64,000 bases of DNA from Nageia nagi (taxonomy: Eukaryota; Pinophyta). The stretch is taken from positions 113,522,001 to 113,586,000 of the forward strand of contig JBITNC010000001.1 of the NCBI GenBank assembly GCA_050084985.1, given 5' to 3'. The translations under genes and the position numbers were made by a program. The number at the start of each line of letters is the position of its first letter. Position 1 is the first letter of the stretch. Of the stretch, positions 45,780-57,105 are shown piece by piece. The notes beneath the pieces are model-generated. The model did no database searches. It worked only from the letters and a program-made list of their open reading frames with translations, and was not told where the DNA came from.

Positions 45780-46640
45780 AATTGTATCAACCTATAAAGA
45801 AGTTGCTTGCAAGGATGCCCTTAACCTTTTTGATTTGATAAAACACTTGGGAACTAACATTGACATCATAACCTTTATATGTGTTCTACTTTAATTCAAC
45901 CATGCATGTGTAGTGGATGAGGGTTGTGAATACTTTAATAGCATGAGTAATTATTATTGCATAATTCCTAGGATAAATCTTGATAGACATGTATGCAAAA
46001 TATGGAAGAGTACATAGGGCCTAAGAATTATTTGAAAATATTAATAGTGAAAACATAATTTCATGAACTAGAATGATTAGAGGATATGCAATTCATGACT
46101 ACAAGAAGGATTCCCTTAACCTCTTTAATTTGATGAAGCACCTAGGAATCAATGGTGAAAACATAACCTTTTTGTGTGTTCTAGTTGCATTCTACCATAC
46201 AGGTATAAACTAAAAGGGATGATGAATATAAATACTTTAATATTATGAGTTACTCTTATTGCATTATTTATGGGATGAATTATTGATATTCTTGGTTGTG
46301 CCAGCTATCTTGATGAAGCTATGAACTTCATTTCCAATATGACCAAAAAACCTAAATTGTTTATGAATGTATATACTTGGCACTTGTAGATCACATAAGA
46401 ATGTAGGAATATGGGAGTTTGTGGTAGCAATTTTTTTTTGGTAGCCTAAGTACATTCCATTTTTTGTTATTATTCCAAATATTTTTGTTGAAGTGGGAAT
46501 CTAGGGTGATGTTGAAAGAGTAAGGACATTGATGTAAGCTTGAAGAATCAAGAAGATACCTAGATGTAGTTGGATTGAAGTTGAAAAAAGGTTATATGCC
46601 TTTCTAGTAGGTGATGGATCATACCCACAAAACACATAGC
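45780..46640 (+). pseudogene. PPR-E/E+ pseudogene, tandem copy 1
   Basis: Decayed PPR motifs (KDALNLFDLIKHLGTN, then CEYFNSMSNYYCIIP) are followed by a second partial pass through a PPR motif (LIDMYAKYGR, then MIRGYAIHDY). An E motif ends in MTKKPKL-type sequence near 46350. The E+ extension (about 46480-46630) ends in the GDGSYPQ-type motif at about 46606-46630. Sequence then jumps straight back to a PPR motif, marking the unit junction. No DYW domain. Multiple stops. Confidence 0.75.
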
Positions 46641-47828
46641 TTGAGAATTATTTGACAAGATGCATGGTGCAAACATGGTTTTATGCAATGCAATGATCCC
46701 AATATATTCATAAAATAGATATGTTGAAAGGCTTGTGAAACTGTTTGATGAAATGCCTCATCAAAATGCAATCTTGTGGACTATAATGATTGCAAGATAT
46801 GAATAAAATGAGTTTTTTGAAAAGGCTTTAGAAATTTTTAAGTATATGCAATTATCATATGTAAATATAAACTTTGTAATATTTTTTAGCATTCTTACAA
46901 CATGTTCCACCATGGGAGATCTAAAAGGAAATGTATGGGCATCCAATAAAGAGTATTTGAAAATGGTTTTGCATCAAATGTTGTGGTTGTGAGTGAGTGC
47001 CCCGATAAAAAGTATGCAAAATGTGGAAGAGTACACAAAGCCATAGAATTATCTAGTAAGATGCATGATGCAAACACAATTTCATGAAATGTAACAAACT
47101 ACAATAGTAGTCCAACTAGATCAATTCATCTTTCATAATGTCCTCAAAGGATGCACCAAACTAGTAAATTTGCAACAAGGTTTATACATACATAAAAGAC
47201 ACTTTAAATGCATATTTTTTTCCCATGAATTGTTTGACAAGATGCATGGTGCAAACACAATTTCATGAAATGCAATGATTGGAGGATATGTAATTCATGG
47301 CTACAACAAGGATGCCTTTAAACACTATTAACTAATGAAGCACCTAGGAACCAATGTTGATAGCATAACCTTTGTATGTATTCTACTTGCATGTTGCCAT
47401 GCAAGTATAGTGGATGATGACTACAAATACTTTAACAGCATGAGTGACTCTTATTGCATTATTCCTAGGGTGAATCATTATACATGCATTGTTGACCTTC
47501 TTGATCATGCAGGCTATCTTGAAGAAGTTATGAACTTCATTACCAAGATGCCCAAAAAATTTAAATTGGGTATGTGGATGTATTTAATTAGTGCTTGTAG
47601 ATCACATAAGAAGTAGGAATAGGGGAATTTTTGTTAACAATCATTTTTTTGTTGTAGCCTAAATATGCTACATATTTTGTTCTTCTTTCAAATATTTATG
47701 TTGAAGTGGATAGTTGGGATGATGTTCCAAGTGTAAGGAAATTGATAAAAGATAGAGGAATCAAGAAGAAACCTAGATGTAGTTGGATTAAAGTTGACAT
47801 ATTTCTTGTAGGAGATAGATCATACCCA
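46641..47828 (+). pseudogene. PPR-E/E+ pseudogene, tandem copy 2
   Basis: Begins with LRIIxQDAWCKHG-like sequence (elements of ELFDKMHGAN, about 46640). It runs through PPR motifs to the open piece 47335-47616: MKHLGTNVDSITFVCILLAC, then SDSYCIIPRVNHYTCIVDLL and the E motif MPKKFKLGMWMYLISACRSH. The E+ tail (IKKKPRCSWIKVD, about 47755-47795) ends in GDRSYPQ at about 47812-47832. The next copy follows immediately. Stops remain in several motifs, so it is not a gene. Confidence 0.78.
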
Positions 47829-49070
47829 CAAACATAGGGCTTGAGAATTATTTTACAAGATGTATGGTGAAAATACAATTTCATGAAATGTAATAAACAA
47901 CAACAGTAGTTGTGAGCACATTAGTTGAAATGGTTTTGCATTGAATGTTATGGTTGTTAGTGCCCTAATAGAAATGTATGTGAAATGTGGAAGAATACAA
48001 TAGACCCATGAATTGTTTGACAAGATGCATGATGCAATTACAATTTCATGTAATGAAACAAATAATAACAGTAGTCCAACTAGATCAATTCACCTTTTTC
48101 AAGATCCTCAAAGCATGCACCAAACTAGGAAATTTGTAATGAGGTTCATACATACATCAAATACTCTTTAAAAGTCTATTTTGATCACATGTTATGGTTA
48201 TGAGTTCCTTGGTATAAATGAATGCAAAATGTGGAAGCATAGAAAAGGCATGTGAATTATTTGATGAGATGCAATTTTCATATGTAAAGCTAAACTTTGT
48301 AATATTTTCCAACATTCTTCCAACATGTGCCACCATGGGAGCTCTAGAAGAAGGTATGAACATCCATCAAAGAGTAGTTAAAAATGGTTTTGCATCAAAT
48401 ATTGTGGTTGTAAGTGCCTTGATAGAAATGTATGAAAAATGTGTAAGAATATAATAGGCTCAATAATTGTTTGACAAGATGCATGATGCAAACACAATTT
48501 CACATATTGCAATGATTGGAGGATATGCAATCCATGTCTATAGCAAGGATGCCCTTAAACTCTTCCAACTAATGAAGCACTTGGGAACCAACCTTAAAAA
48601 CAAAACCTTTGTATGTATTCTACTTGCATGTTGTCATGCAGGTATAGTGGATGAGAGTTGTAAATACTTTAATAGCATGAGTGACTCTTATTTCATTATT
48701 CCTGGGAAGAATCATTATATATGCATTGTTTACCTTCTTGGTTGTAAAAGCTATATTGAGGATGCTATGAACTTAATTGCCAAGATGCCCAAAAAACCTA
48801 AATTGTGTGTGTGGATGTGTTTGCTTGGTGCTTGTAAATTACATAAGAATGTAGGAATAGGAGAGTTTTTTGGTAGCAATCATTTTTTTGTTGGAGCATG
48901 ATATGCTCCATATCACATTCTTCTTCCAAATATTTTATTAAAGTGGGAATCTAGGATGATATTGAAAGAGTAAGGACATTACTGAAAGATTAAGGAATCA
49001 AGAAGACACTTGGATGGTTGGATTGAAGATAAAAACAAAAGGGTACATGCCTTTCTTGTAGGATATAGAT
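47829..49070 (+). pseudogene. PPR-E/E+ pseudogene, tandem copy 3 (best preserved)
   Basis: Two long open pieces, 48218-48454 and 48467-48901, share no frame break except stops near 48454 and an offset at the join. They read SNILPTCATMGALEEGMNIH, NGFASNIVVVSALIEMYEKC, ALKLFQLMKHLGTNLKN, TFVCILLACCHAGIVDESCK, YFNSMSDSYFIIPGKNHYIC, and an E motif ending MPKKPKLCVWMCLLGACKLH. These are typical PLS-class PPR motifs followed by E. An E+ remnant (about 48935-49065) ends the unit. PPR-E proteins pair with other factors to edit organelle RNA. This copy has lost continuity. Confidence 0.82.
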
Positions 49071-49430
49071 CACCCATAATTACAATGCCTAAGAATTATT
49101 TAACAAGATCCATGGTCCAAATATAGTTTCACAAAATGTAACAAATAGTAGCAGCAATCCCTAGTAGACATGAATGCCAAATATGGAAGCATAGAGAAGG
49201 AAAAAGGAATTATTTTACAAGATGTAACTATCATATGTAAAACCAAACTCTGTAACATTTTCTAGCATTCTTCTAGCATGTGCACCATGGAATCTCTAGA
49301 ACAAGGTATGGAAATCTATCAAAGAGTAGTTGAAATTGGTTTTCCATTGAATGTTATGGTTGTGATTGCCTAGGAATTGTTTGACAAGATTCATGATGCA
49401 AATACAATAAATGCAATGTGTTAGTGGTAA
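49071..49430 (+). pseudogene. PPR pseudogene, partial fourth tandem copy
   Basis: Restarts with the same PPR segment that opens the other units (LRIIxQDPWSKYS-like, about 49090) and passes 'ttctagcatgtgcaccatgg' (about 49270). It fades after 'ttgtttgacaagattcatgatgcaaat' at about 49378-49405. Confidence 0.65.
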
Positions 49431-50213
49431 AAACCCCACCAAACCATAATTTTCTCCATGTTTCTACCTCCACCACTGTCATTTGATACTCATAAGGGCT
49501 AGTAACTGAATACCCTAAATTCATAAGGGATAGAAATAGAGATTAGCAAGAGTGATATTCATATCATTTTCATACCATTTTGGTGGGTAAGTGATGAGGT
49601 TGTATGAATATGAAAATGTTAGCAGCTAAATGCCCTAAATTCTTTGGTATGAGGAATCAAATCTAACAACATAAATTCTTTTAAATCCATACTAGGGTCA
49701 AATTGCAAGACATTAAAGACATTATTACCATAGGTATGTAAAAATATATAAAAAAAAATCATTCAATTTCTTGTTGATGCTTTCCTGTGAACCCTCTCTC
49801 ACATAAATAGTCTACTTTTCGATCTAGAACTATTCAAAAGTGTTTGAATGAAAATGGCATGTGTTAGTTTTATTTTTAAAAAATATATATTCTAATGTCA
49901 TTATGATCATGCATGACATCAATAATGGAGTTAGTTATGGTGATGGGAATGGATTCATAATGTGTACTGTAAAGCAAAAATATAAATTATAATATATATA
50001 ATATAAAATATTATATATATATATATAATATGTAAAATATAAATATATAAATTGAAAATAAAATATAAATTATAATATAAGATATAAAATTTAAAATTTA
50101 ATAGAAAATCTAAACTATAATATATATAAATATAAAATTTAATATATATAAATAAAATGAAAATTAGAAATTAATATATAAAATTAAAAATATAATATAT
50201 AAAATTAATTCAA
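49431..50213. other. AT-rich, low-complexity stretch
   Basis: No coding sequence. From about 49975 to 50210 it is an almost pure A/T mixture of TATAAAT/AATATA words. Confidence 0.6.
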
Positions 50214-50334
50214 TGGGGTGTAGGATTTAAAAATTAAGTTGAGGGGTCGTAGGGTTAAAAACATTAAGTCGAGGGGGTGTAGGGTTAAAAAATTAAAGTT
50301 GAGGGGGTGTAGGGTTAAAAAATTAAGTTGAGAA
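50214..50334 (+). repeat. Four tandem copies of a unit of about 30 bp
   Basis: 'ggggtgtagggttaaaaaattaagttga' recurs with anchors at about 50215, 50242, 50272 and 50303. The GTAGGGTTAAA part resembles the telomere-like block that follows, so the two may share an origin. Confidence 0.8.
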
Positions 50335-50382
50335 GTGCAGGTGTTTAAGGGTTTATGGTTAAAATTTAGGGGTTAATGTTTA

Positions 50383-50660
50383 TGTTAAGATCTTGGGTGT
50401 GCAGATTCACTAACAGGTTGACCTTTTGGTGTAATGGTTCATAAAATTTGGTATCAAAGCAGGCCATATGTCCCAAGTTCAAATCCCTAGAAAGGGCTAC
50501 CATGGAAAGGGCTACCTATTGAAGACTAGAGTGAGAGCCACCATGAGTAAGAGCCTTTGAGGATGTCAGATGTAGAGCATGGTGGAATGTTAAGATCTTG
50601 GGTGTGTAGATTCACTAACAGGTCAACCTTTTGGTGTAATGATTCATACCAATTTAGTAT
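50383..50660 (+). mobile_element. Small SMART-like or tRNA-derived unit with 72-bp direct repeats
   Basis: The segments 50383-50454 and 50588-50660 are near-identical (TGTTAAGATCTTGGGTGTG start) and are 205 bp apart. After the first lies TTGGTATCAAAGC (50449-50461), close to the initiator-Met primer site; on that basis the whole would be a 280-bp LTR-like element (SMART class). The first copy and its downstream sequence also contain TGGTGTAATGG (A-box-like, 50427-50437) and AGTTCAAATCC (B-box-like, 50476-50486), as in tRNA-derived SINEs. No target-site duplication was found. I cannot choose between the two readings. Confidence 0.5.
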
Positions 50661-52132
50661 TTAAGGGTTATATTTGGGGTTAGATATTAGGGTTATGATT
50701 TAGGATTAATAATTAGTGTTTAGGGTTAGGGTTTAGGGGTTAGGGTTTAAGGGTTAGGGGTTATAGTTATGGTTTAAGGGTTACAAGTTAAGGTTAGGGG
50801 TTAGGGTAAAGCATTAAGGGTTAAGGTTAGGGTTAGGGGTTATGGTTAGTATTATGGTTACAATTTAGAGGTTAGGGTTAGGGGTATGATTTATGGTTTA
50901 AGTGTTTAAGGTTTGGGGTAAGTGTTAAGGGTTAATTAGGTTAGGGATTAGGGTTCAATGGTTAGGGTTTAAGGTTAGGATTTAAGGGTTAAGATTTATA
51001 ATTAGGGTTTAAGGATTAAGGATAATGGTTAAGGGTTAAGGTTTGGGTTAAGGTAAGGAGTTAAGGGTTAAGGTTAGGATTTGGGGTTATAGTTAGGGTT
51101 ATGGTTATAATTTAAGGATTAGGGTTAGGGTTAGGGTAAGGGTTAAGGGTTAGGGGTTAGGGTTAAAAGTTATAATTTATGGGTTAAGGGTTTGGGTTAA
51201 GGATTAAGTTTAGGGGTTTAGGTTATGGATTATAGGTAAGCATTAGGTATTAAGGGTTTGGGTTAGGGGTAAGCATTAAGGGTTATAGGTTTCAATTAGG
51301 GGTTTAAGTTAGGGGTTAGGTTTAAGGTTAAAGATGAGGATTTTAGGTTAGGGGTTTGGATTAGGGAAAATTATTTAGGATATGGGTTTAGGTTAAGGTT
51401 TGGGTTAGGGGTAAGCATTAGGTGTTAATAGTTAGGGTTAGAGGTTTGGGTTAGGGGTTAGGGTTAAGGGTTAGGGATTTGGATTAGGGATACAAATTTA
51501 TGGTTAGGGGTAAGAATTAGGGGTTTAGGTTAATGGTTAGGGTTAAGGGTTAGGGTTATAGTTATAATTTAGGGGTTAAGGGTTAGGGTTATAGTTATAA
51601 TTTAGGGGTTAAGGATTTGGGTTAATGGTAAGTGTTATGGGTTACTATTAGGGGCTAGGGATAATCATTATGGGTTAAGGATTTTGGTTAGGGATTTAGG
51701 TTAAGGGTTAAGGGTTTGGATTAGGGGTAAGCATTTAAGGTTAATGGTTTGGGTTAGGGGTAAATGTTATGGGTTAGGGATCAAGGTTAAGGTTAAATGG
51801 TTAGGGGTTAGCATAAGCATTTGAGATTTTAGGTTTAGGTTAGAGGTAAGCATTTGGTGTTAAGGGTTTGGGGTTAGGGTAAGTGTTAGAGGTAAGAGTT
51901 AAATTTTATGGGCTAGGGTTAAGGTTAAGATTTAAGGGTAAGTGTTAGGGATTATGGGTTAGGGTTAGGGGTGAGAACTTAGGGTTAAGGTTTGGCTTAA
52001 GGGCTAAGGATTTGGATTAGGGTTAAGTATTTAGGGTTATAGGTTTTGGTTAGGGGTTAGGAGTTTGGGTTAGGGGTTTGGTTTAAGGGTTAAGGGTTAA
52101 GGGTTAGGGGTAAGCATTAAAGGTTTAGGTTA
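50661..52132 (+). repeat. Degenerate telomere-like repeat block (TTAGGG/TTAAGGG/TTTAGGG)
   Basis: About 1.4 kb dominated by GGTTAGGG, GGTTAAGGG and GGTTTAGGG words on the plus strand. There are few perfect runs. The plant telomere unit TTTAGGG appears but is not dominant. A longer word, 'gggttaggggtaagcatta', recurs at about 51230, 51262, 51405, 51722 and 52100. It is bounded on the right by the TGTAACA end at 52133. It may be an interstitial telomere relic or a satellite that converged on this sequence. Confidence 0.8.
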
Positions 52133-53480
52133 TGTAACACTACTCCATCTTTCAACATCTAAAACCCCTAAATTTAAGACCAAATATTTTTTTGATCTAT
52201 TAAGTTTACTAGGTTTACTATTAATACACTTATATGCCATATGTAGTACATATTAATACCTTATAAACTTTATCTAGTCTTCATCCTTTCTTTCTAAATA
52301 CAAGGGTTCGTTCACCAAGCATTCTTATCCTCACTTATGAGTGGATACTCTTAATGAACCTACCCTTATTTTATTTGGACTTATTTACCATAACCTTAAT
52401 CTTGAGAAGGTGTACTTGTTATGCTATAAAGGATTAATATCACTAGTTTAAGTGCAAATCAATTTTCAAGAAATCTTACAATTTAGATCCTATAACAATC
52501 TCAAATAATCCAAATTATTTCTCATAGCATCCTTAAACTATACCATTTAATCCCAAAGGGTTCCTAACACTTTCCTTATGATATAAATTTAAGTACATAA
52601 GACTAATATGGGATCCTTTTCTAAAACATTGGAATGATAGTGGATTTATTTAGCATTCTTATTTATTATTGATCCTTAAGATCATTGTACAAGCAATTGA
52701 GAAATATTCATTTGATCCCTATAAATTTAATCAATCAATTTTTATAACTTGTAAATAAATAAAAACCATACCCCACTTTGGTTTCATATGTGAGGTAATG
52801 TACTTAGGTGGCATTTTCTAACCTTATTTCACCACTTCATTCATTAATATACTATGTAAACCATAAACTCATTAAATCTCAAATTTAACAATTCATTCAC
52901 TAAGCAGGTAGATTCTAATTCTAAGTTAGATTAGGTTTATCCTTTAACATTTGATTATTAATATCTTGACTTTATTATTTAAAAACTTTGTATTTATCCC
53001 AAAGTATTCCATTTATTTCCATTGGGTTCCATTTGTACCCTTTTTAAAAGGGATAACCCTTTTAAATTTGACCATTATGTAAATGAATTTAACTATAGAC
53101 CTCAAGAGAAATTATCTCTTTTCCTTGATCAATGTATATTAATCCATTATTTATTTATCCTATAATTAATCCATCTTAAATAATTAAATCATTCATAATA
53201 AGATCTTAGATATCTTAATAATGAATTAATGCAATTGATACCACTTGAATTATTTTACTAAACATTATACCAATATCATAATCGCAAAACCATAGTTTAT
53301 TTAATACAAGATTCTAAAGAGTTTTTGAATTACTTATTAAAAATATTAAACATACTTATCATCTCATTAGATACTAATTAGTTTAATTGACAAACATAGA
53401 TAATAATAAGAAAACATATTTTTATTAATTCACCTTTTTTCACTTTCACATCAATTTATTAATATTTCTTTACTAAATAT

Positions 53481-54295
53481 CATATTAGGATTTTAATAAA
53501 ATTCATTTCAAAATAAATTTATTAAACTCTAGCTAAAAGCATAAATAGAAATATTTAACTAATCTTCTTAAAATATCTTAAAATACATAATACAATTTAT
53601 ACGTAAAATTTTCCACCCTTACATCTAAATAAAGGAAGAATAACAAAAAAAAAAATTCCACTCCTCTACTTTTTAAAGAAAAAGACATGGTACCAACTTT
53701 TAAATAAAATAACCACTATGTCTCTTTAAAGGTTACAACACTTCTAACAACAATTAATTCTATGAGACTTTATCAATCATTATTATAAACATCATATTAA
53801 GATTTTAATAAAATTCATTTACAAAATAAATTCATTAAACTCTACTTAAAGGTATAAAGAGAAATATTTGACTATTCTCCTTAAAATATCATAAAATACA
53901 TGATACAATTTGTATGTGAAATTTTCCACCCCTACATCTAAATAAATGGGAGAATAACAAAAGAAAATCTCACTTATTTACTTTCTAAAGAAAAAGACAT
54001 GGTACCAACCTTTAAATAAAATAACCATTATATCTCTTCAAATAGTACAACATTTCTAACAACAATTAATTCTATAAAATTTTATCAAATATTATGATAA
54101 ATATGATATTAATAATTTAATATAATTCATATCAAAATAAATTCATTAAATTCTAGCTAAAGGCATAGTAAAAAAATATTTGACTAATCTCTTTAAAATA
54201 TCATAAAATACATAATACAATTTGTATGTGAAATTTTCCACCCTTACATCTAAATAAATAAAAAATAACAAAAGAAAATCTCACTTCTTTACTTT
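53481..54295. repeat. Three tandem copies of a 312-bp repeat
   Basis: Copies start at 53481, 53793 and 54105 with 'catattaRgattttaataaaattc'-like sequence. They share 'aatacaatttRtaYgtRaaattttccaccc' and 'aaagacatggtaccaac'. The third is truncated. No coding potential. All lie inside the putative long LTR. Confidence 0.85.
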
Positions 54296-54488
54296 CATAA
54301 AACTCATTAAATACCTCAAAAATAGGGCTACTTTAATTAGGTAAAAAGAATATAAAACAATGCATCTTGACTTGAAGAGGGAAGAAAGATTTCTTTTCTT
54401 CACGTAACTCTACATCCAAGCTTGAGAATAACAAGAATGAAATAGTAAAAGATAGATAGGTAGGTGATTTGCTTAAGGTTCCACTCCT

Positions 54489-54497
54489 TTATTTATA
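54489..54497 (-). promoter_or_regulatory. TATA box candidate on the minus strand
   Basis: Minus strand CTATAAATAAA, about 840 bp from the putative LTR start at 55333. It supports a promoter there if the LTR call is right. Confidence 0.35.
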
Positions 54498-55333
54498 GCC
54501 AAAGAGGTTCAAGTATATCCAAATGGACATTTCTTCACATATTTAATAATTTTTGAGGTAGGTTTGCTTAAAATTGTTGATGATTGAATTGGTATTAAAT
54601 ATCTTGAAACCTTTTTATTTATTGATAAATTAATGTCAACTATTATTCATATCTAACATAAAAAAAAAACTAAGTAGGGTCATTACTCCAATATTTTTCT
54701 AGCCATTAAATATTTTGTAATACCACAAAGAGACCTTAGTCTTTTTCAAATAATATTTTTACTATTAGCCCTATGTGGCAATAGTATGGACACTCATTTT
54801 AAACTTTTACCTTATTAAATTTATTTTTCTAACCTTATATAAATTTTTAGGTTTAAATAAGGTATAGTATTTTTTCCCTCCATTTAAAATTTGAATTTCA
54901 AAAACATAAAATAAAGGAAACACACCTTTACTTATGATGCTTGCCTCATATTTCAGGGCAAAATTAATCCACACAAATTAGTAAACATAATTTCATTGAG
55001 AAATCAATAGTCATAGTAATTATTATACATGTAACTATATGATTTATGATGGCCATAGGGTATGTCAATGATTCAATGCTAATCATTTTCTTATTTTACC
55101 CTTCTATTCCTATCACCAATTCACCTTTTATTTGTTGGATCTTCGATTGCTCCTTTCATTTTGTAGTAACCTGTTACCTGCATGATAAAATCTTCAATCC
55201 AACATCAACTCAATACAAATAATACATATTTCAACTTAAAATTTTTCATCACATAGTAATAGTTTAAATATGATGTCATTTACATCCTTGATAATGTTTG
55301 AGGTTGACTAGTGCCATTGGGTGGGTTGTTACA

Positions 55334-55344
55334 TACTCCCCCCT
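55334..55344 (-). other. Polypurine tract candidate
   Basis: Minus strand AAGGGGGGAGTA, adjacent to TGTAACAACC. It gives the orientation of the putative minus-strand LTR element. Confidence 0.5.
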
Positions 55345-56000
55345 TAGGATTAACATAGTCCTCTATGTTTCTTTCTTCTTCTATCAATTTCTTGAGATCA
55401 CAATTCATGGTGTCATAACCTACTACATCAAATTCAACATTTTTAAGGGACATTAAGATGAACCAACTTTAGTCAAGATCAATGGCTAGTTAACTCTCAA
55501 GTGGATTAAGCTGATCAACTACTAGGATTGATCAACCCCTTCATTTTTGGATTTCATTGACATAACCCTTCGTAGATTAGGTTGGATGCAATAACATGAT
55601 TCCACCATTGCTATCTACTAAATACTCAACTACAATATCCCATTTTATCATAACAGTAGTGTTTTACTTTCACCTTGGGGCCCATATCATCTAAGATAGT
55701 GCTAATCCAAAATGAGGTCATACACCCATGAAAAAATTTTCCACTAAACTGGGAATAAAGTGCATCGCCCCTAGAATAACCATCATTTTCAATCATTAAA
55801 CTATGATAAAGAAATGACTACAACTTATAGCTTCATCCAATATAATGCAAATTTTTCAATTACTACCTTTTTCTTGAGGTAAGATAACTAACTTGCCCAT
55901 ATCTATCGATTACTATCCCTAATGGTCCAAGCTTCCATGCCTATATCATAGGAACCCAAATGTCTTTTGGAAGCAACAACTTTCACATTATAGACACTCA
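55345..56000 (-). other. Probable decayed interior of the minus-strand LTR element
   Basis: No domain recognised on either strand. The position upstream of the purine tract suggests the 3' end of its interior. Confidence 0.3.
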
Positions 56001-57105
56001 AAATAAACGCTACATTTAATTTAACAATATATAAATAAATAAAATAAGTATCTTTCTAACATATATCACATTAAAATGATTATAACTCCTTATACAAGCC
56101 TCAAACAAGCTTTAAAACTCTATTATTGAATAGATCTTTTCGATTAGATGCAAACGAGTGGTCATACGACCCCTTTTCATTAAAAAAATGACCATTGGGT
56201 GATCATTCTACTATTAGTATAAAATTTACTAAACAATCGTTGATGATCTGTCACGATCGTTGATGATCCTCTAGGATCGTTGACGATCCCTAAATAATTC
56301 AAAAATAGACAAATCTAAGCCCAAAATAACCTAGTATGCACAGTTTAGAATTATGGATGTGGGTTTGAGATAATAACACCTCAAGATTTCATACGGGATG
56401 TTACTTGGAATCTTGTGATGGCAAAACAAATGAATAACAAACTTTTGAGCTTATAAATACAAGCTCTGTATGTGAACAAAGGGACCCGAATTTACTATAG
56501 TGAAGCTCTATAGAAATTAAACCAAAAGTTTGTAAGCAAAGATTGGAAGTTTGATCAATAGCAAATCTATTATCAAGTATATTTTAATATTACGTTATTT
56601 ACTTCTGATGCATATGTATTAGCAGGCATGCTTTGATGTTTTGTTCATTTTCTGTGTGTAGGGTCAATACAGGAAAAGAACGATAGAAGCAAGCACGAAG
56701 GAGAACAACCAGGAAGAGATATAAACATTTCAAAATTTTGTAAAAAGTTCACTATAATGCCATAAATCATCGACGATTTGGAGATCGATCGATGGTGATT
56801 TCTCAGATCGAGGATAAAAGCTAAAAGTTTACAACGAGCACAACAATAGTGGGAGACCATTGATCGCTATCAATCCATACATATATCGTTTCCGATCCAT
56901 AACAATCGTTGTCGATCGATAATCAATCGATACCGATTCATACAAATCAATAACAATCTCTTATTGTATTTAGTTTCATCAAAATATTTTTTGGAGATAA
57001 TATCTGCATTATTATTGATGTGTAATATTGAATGTGTTCTAATTTATTATGTTGAATGATTTATCTGGCTAAATTGCATTTTAGGTGCACAATTCAATAT
57101 ACACA
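56000..57105 (+). repeat. Probable 5' LTR of the right-hand Gypsy element (boundaries uncertain)
   Basis: A plus-strand TATAAATA (56452-56459) sits in 'gagcttataaatac', and the coding part of a Gypsy element starts 2.4 kb downstream. Near 57098-57120 'ctagcactagaaggagggcc' could be a diverged primer-site region. The 3' LTR is beyond the window, so the start is a guess. Several GATCGATGATC-like palindromes occur in this interval. Confidence 0.35.
56452..56459 (+). promoter_or_regulatory. TATA box candidate
   Basis: TATAAATA within 'gagcttataaatac', upstream of the Gypsy leader. Confidence 0.45.

Larger units (their letters stand above)
52133..55333 (-). repeat. Possible very long LTR (3.2 kb) of a minus-strand LTR element
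   Basis: On the minus strand the segment starts TGTAACAACCCACC after a purine run (AAGGGGGGAGTA, 55334-55344) and ends AGTGTTACA. The ends TGTAACA and TGTTACA are perfect inverted repeats, as LTR ends usually are. A minus-strand TATAAATA at about 54489-54497 fits a promoter. No second LTR copy exists in the window, so this rests only on boundary motifs. Confidence 0.4.

Noticed and set aside
48218-48901. Intact host PPR gene
   Set aside because: Stops and an offset between the two open pieces, no N-terminal targeting region, and tandem neighbours equally broken. A pseudogene.
50427-50500. Functional tRNA gene
   Set aside because: The A- and B-box-like motifs are present, but I found no matching acceptor stem or cloverleaf around them, and part of the segment is duplicated at 50588.
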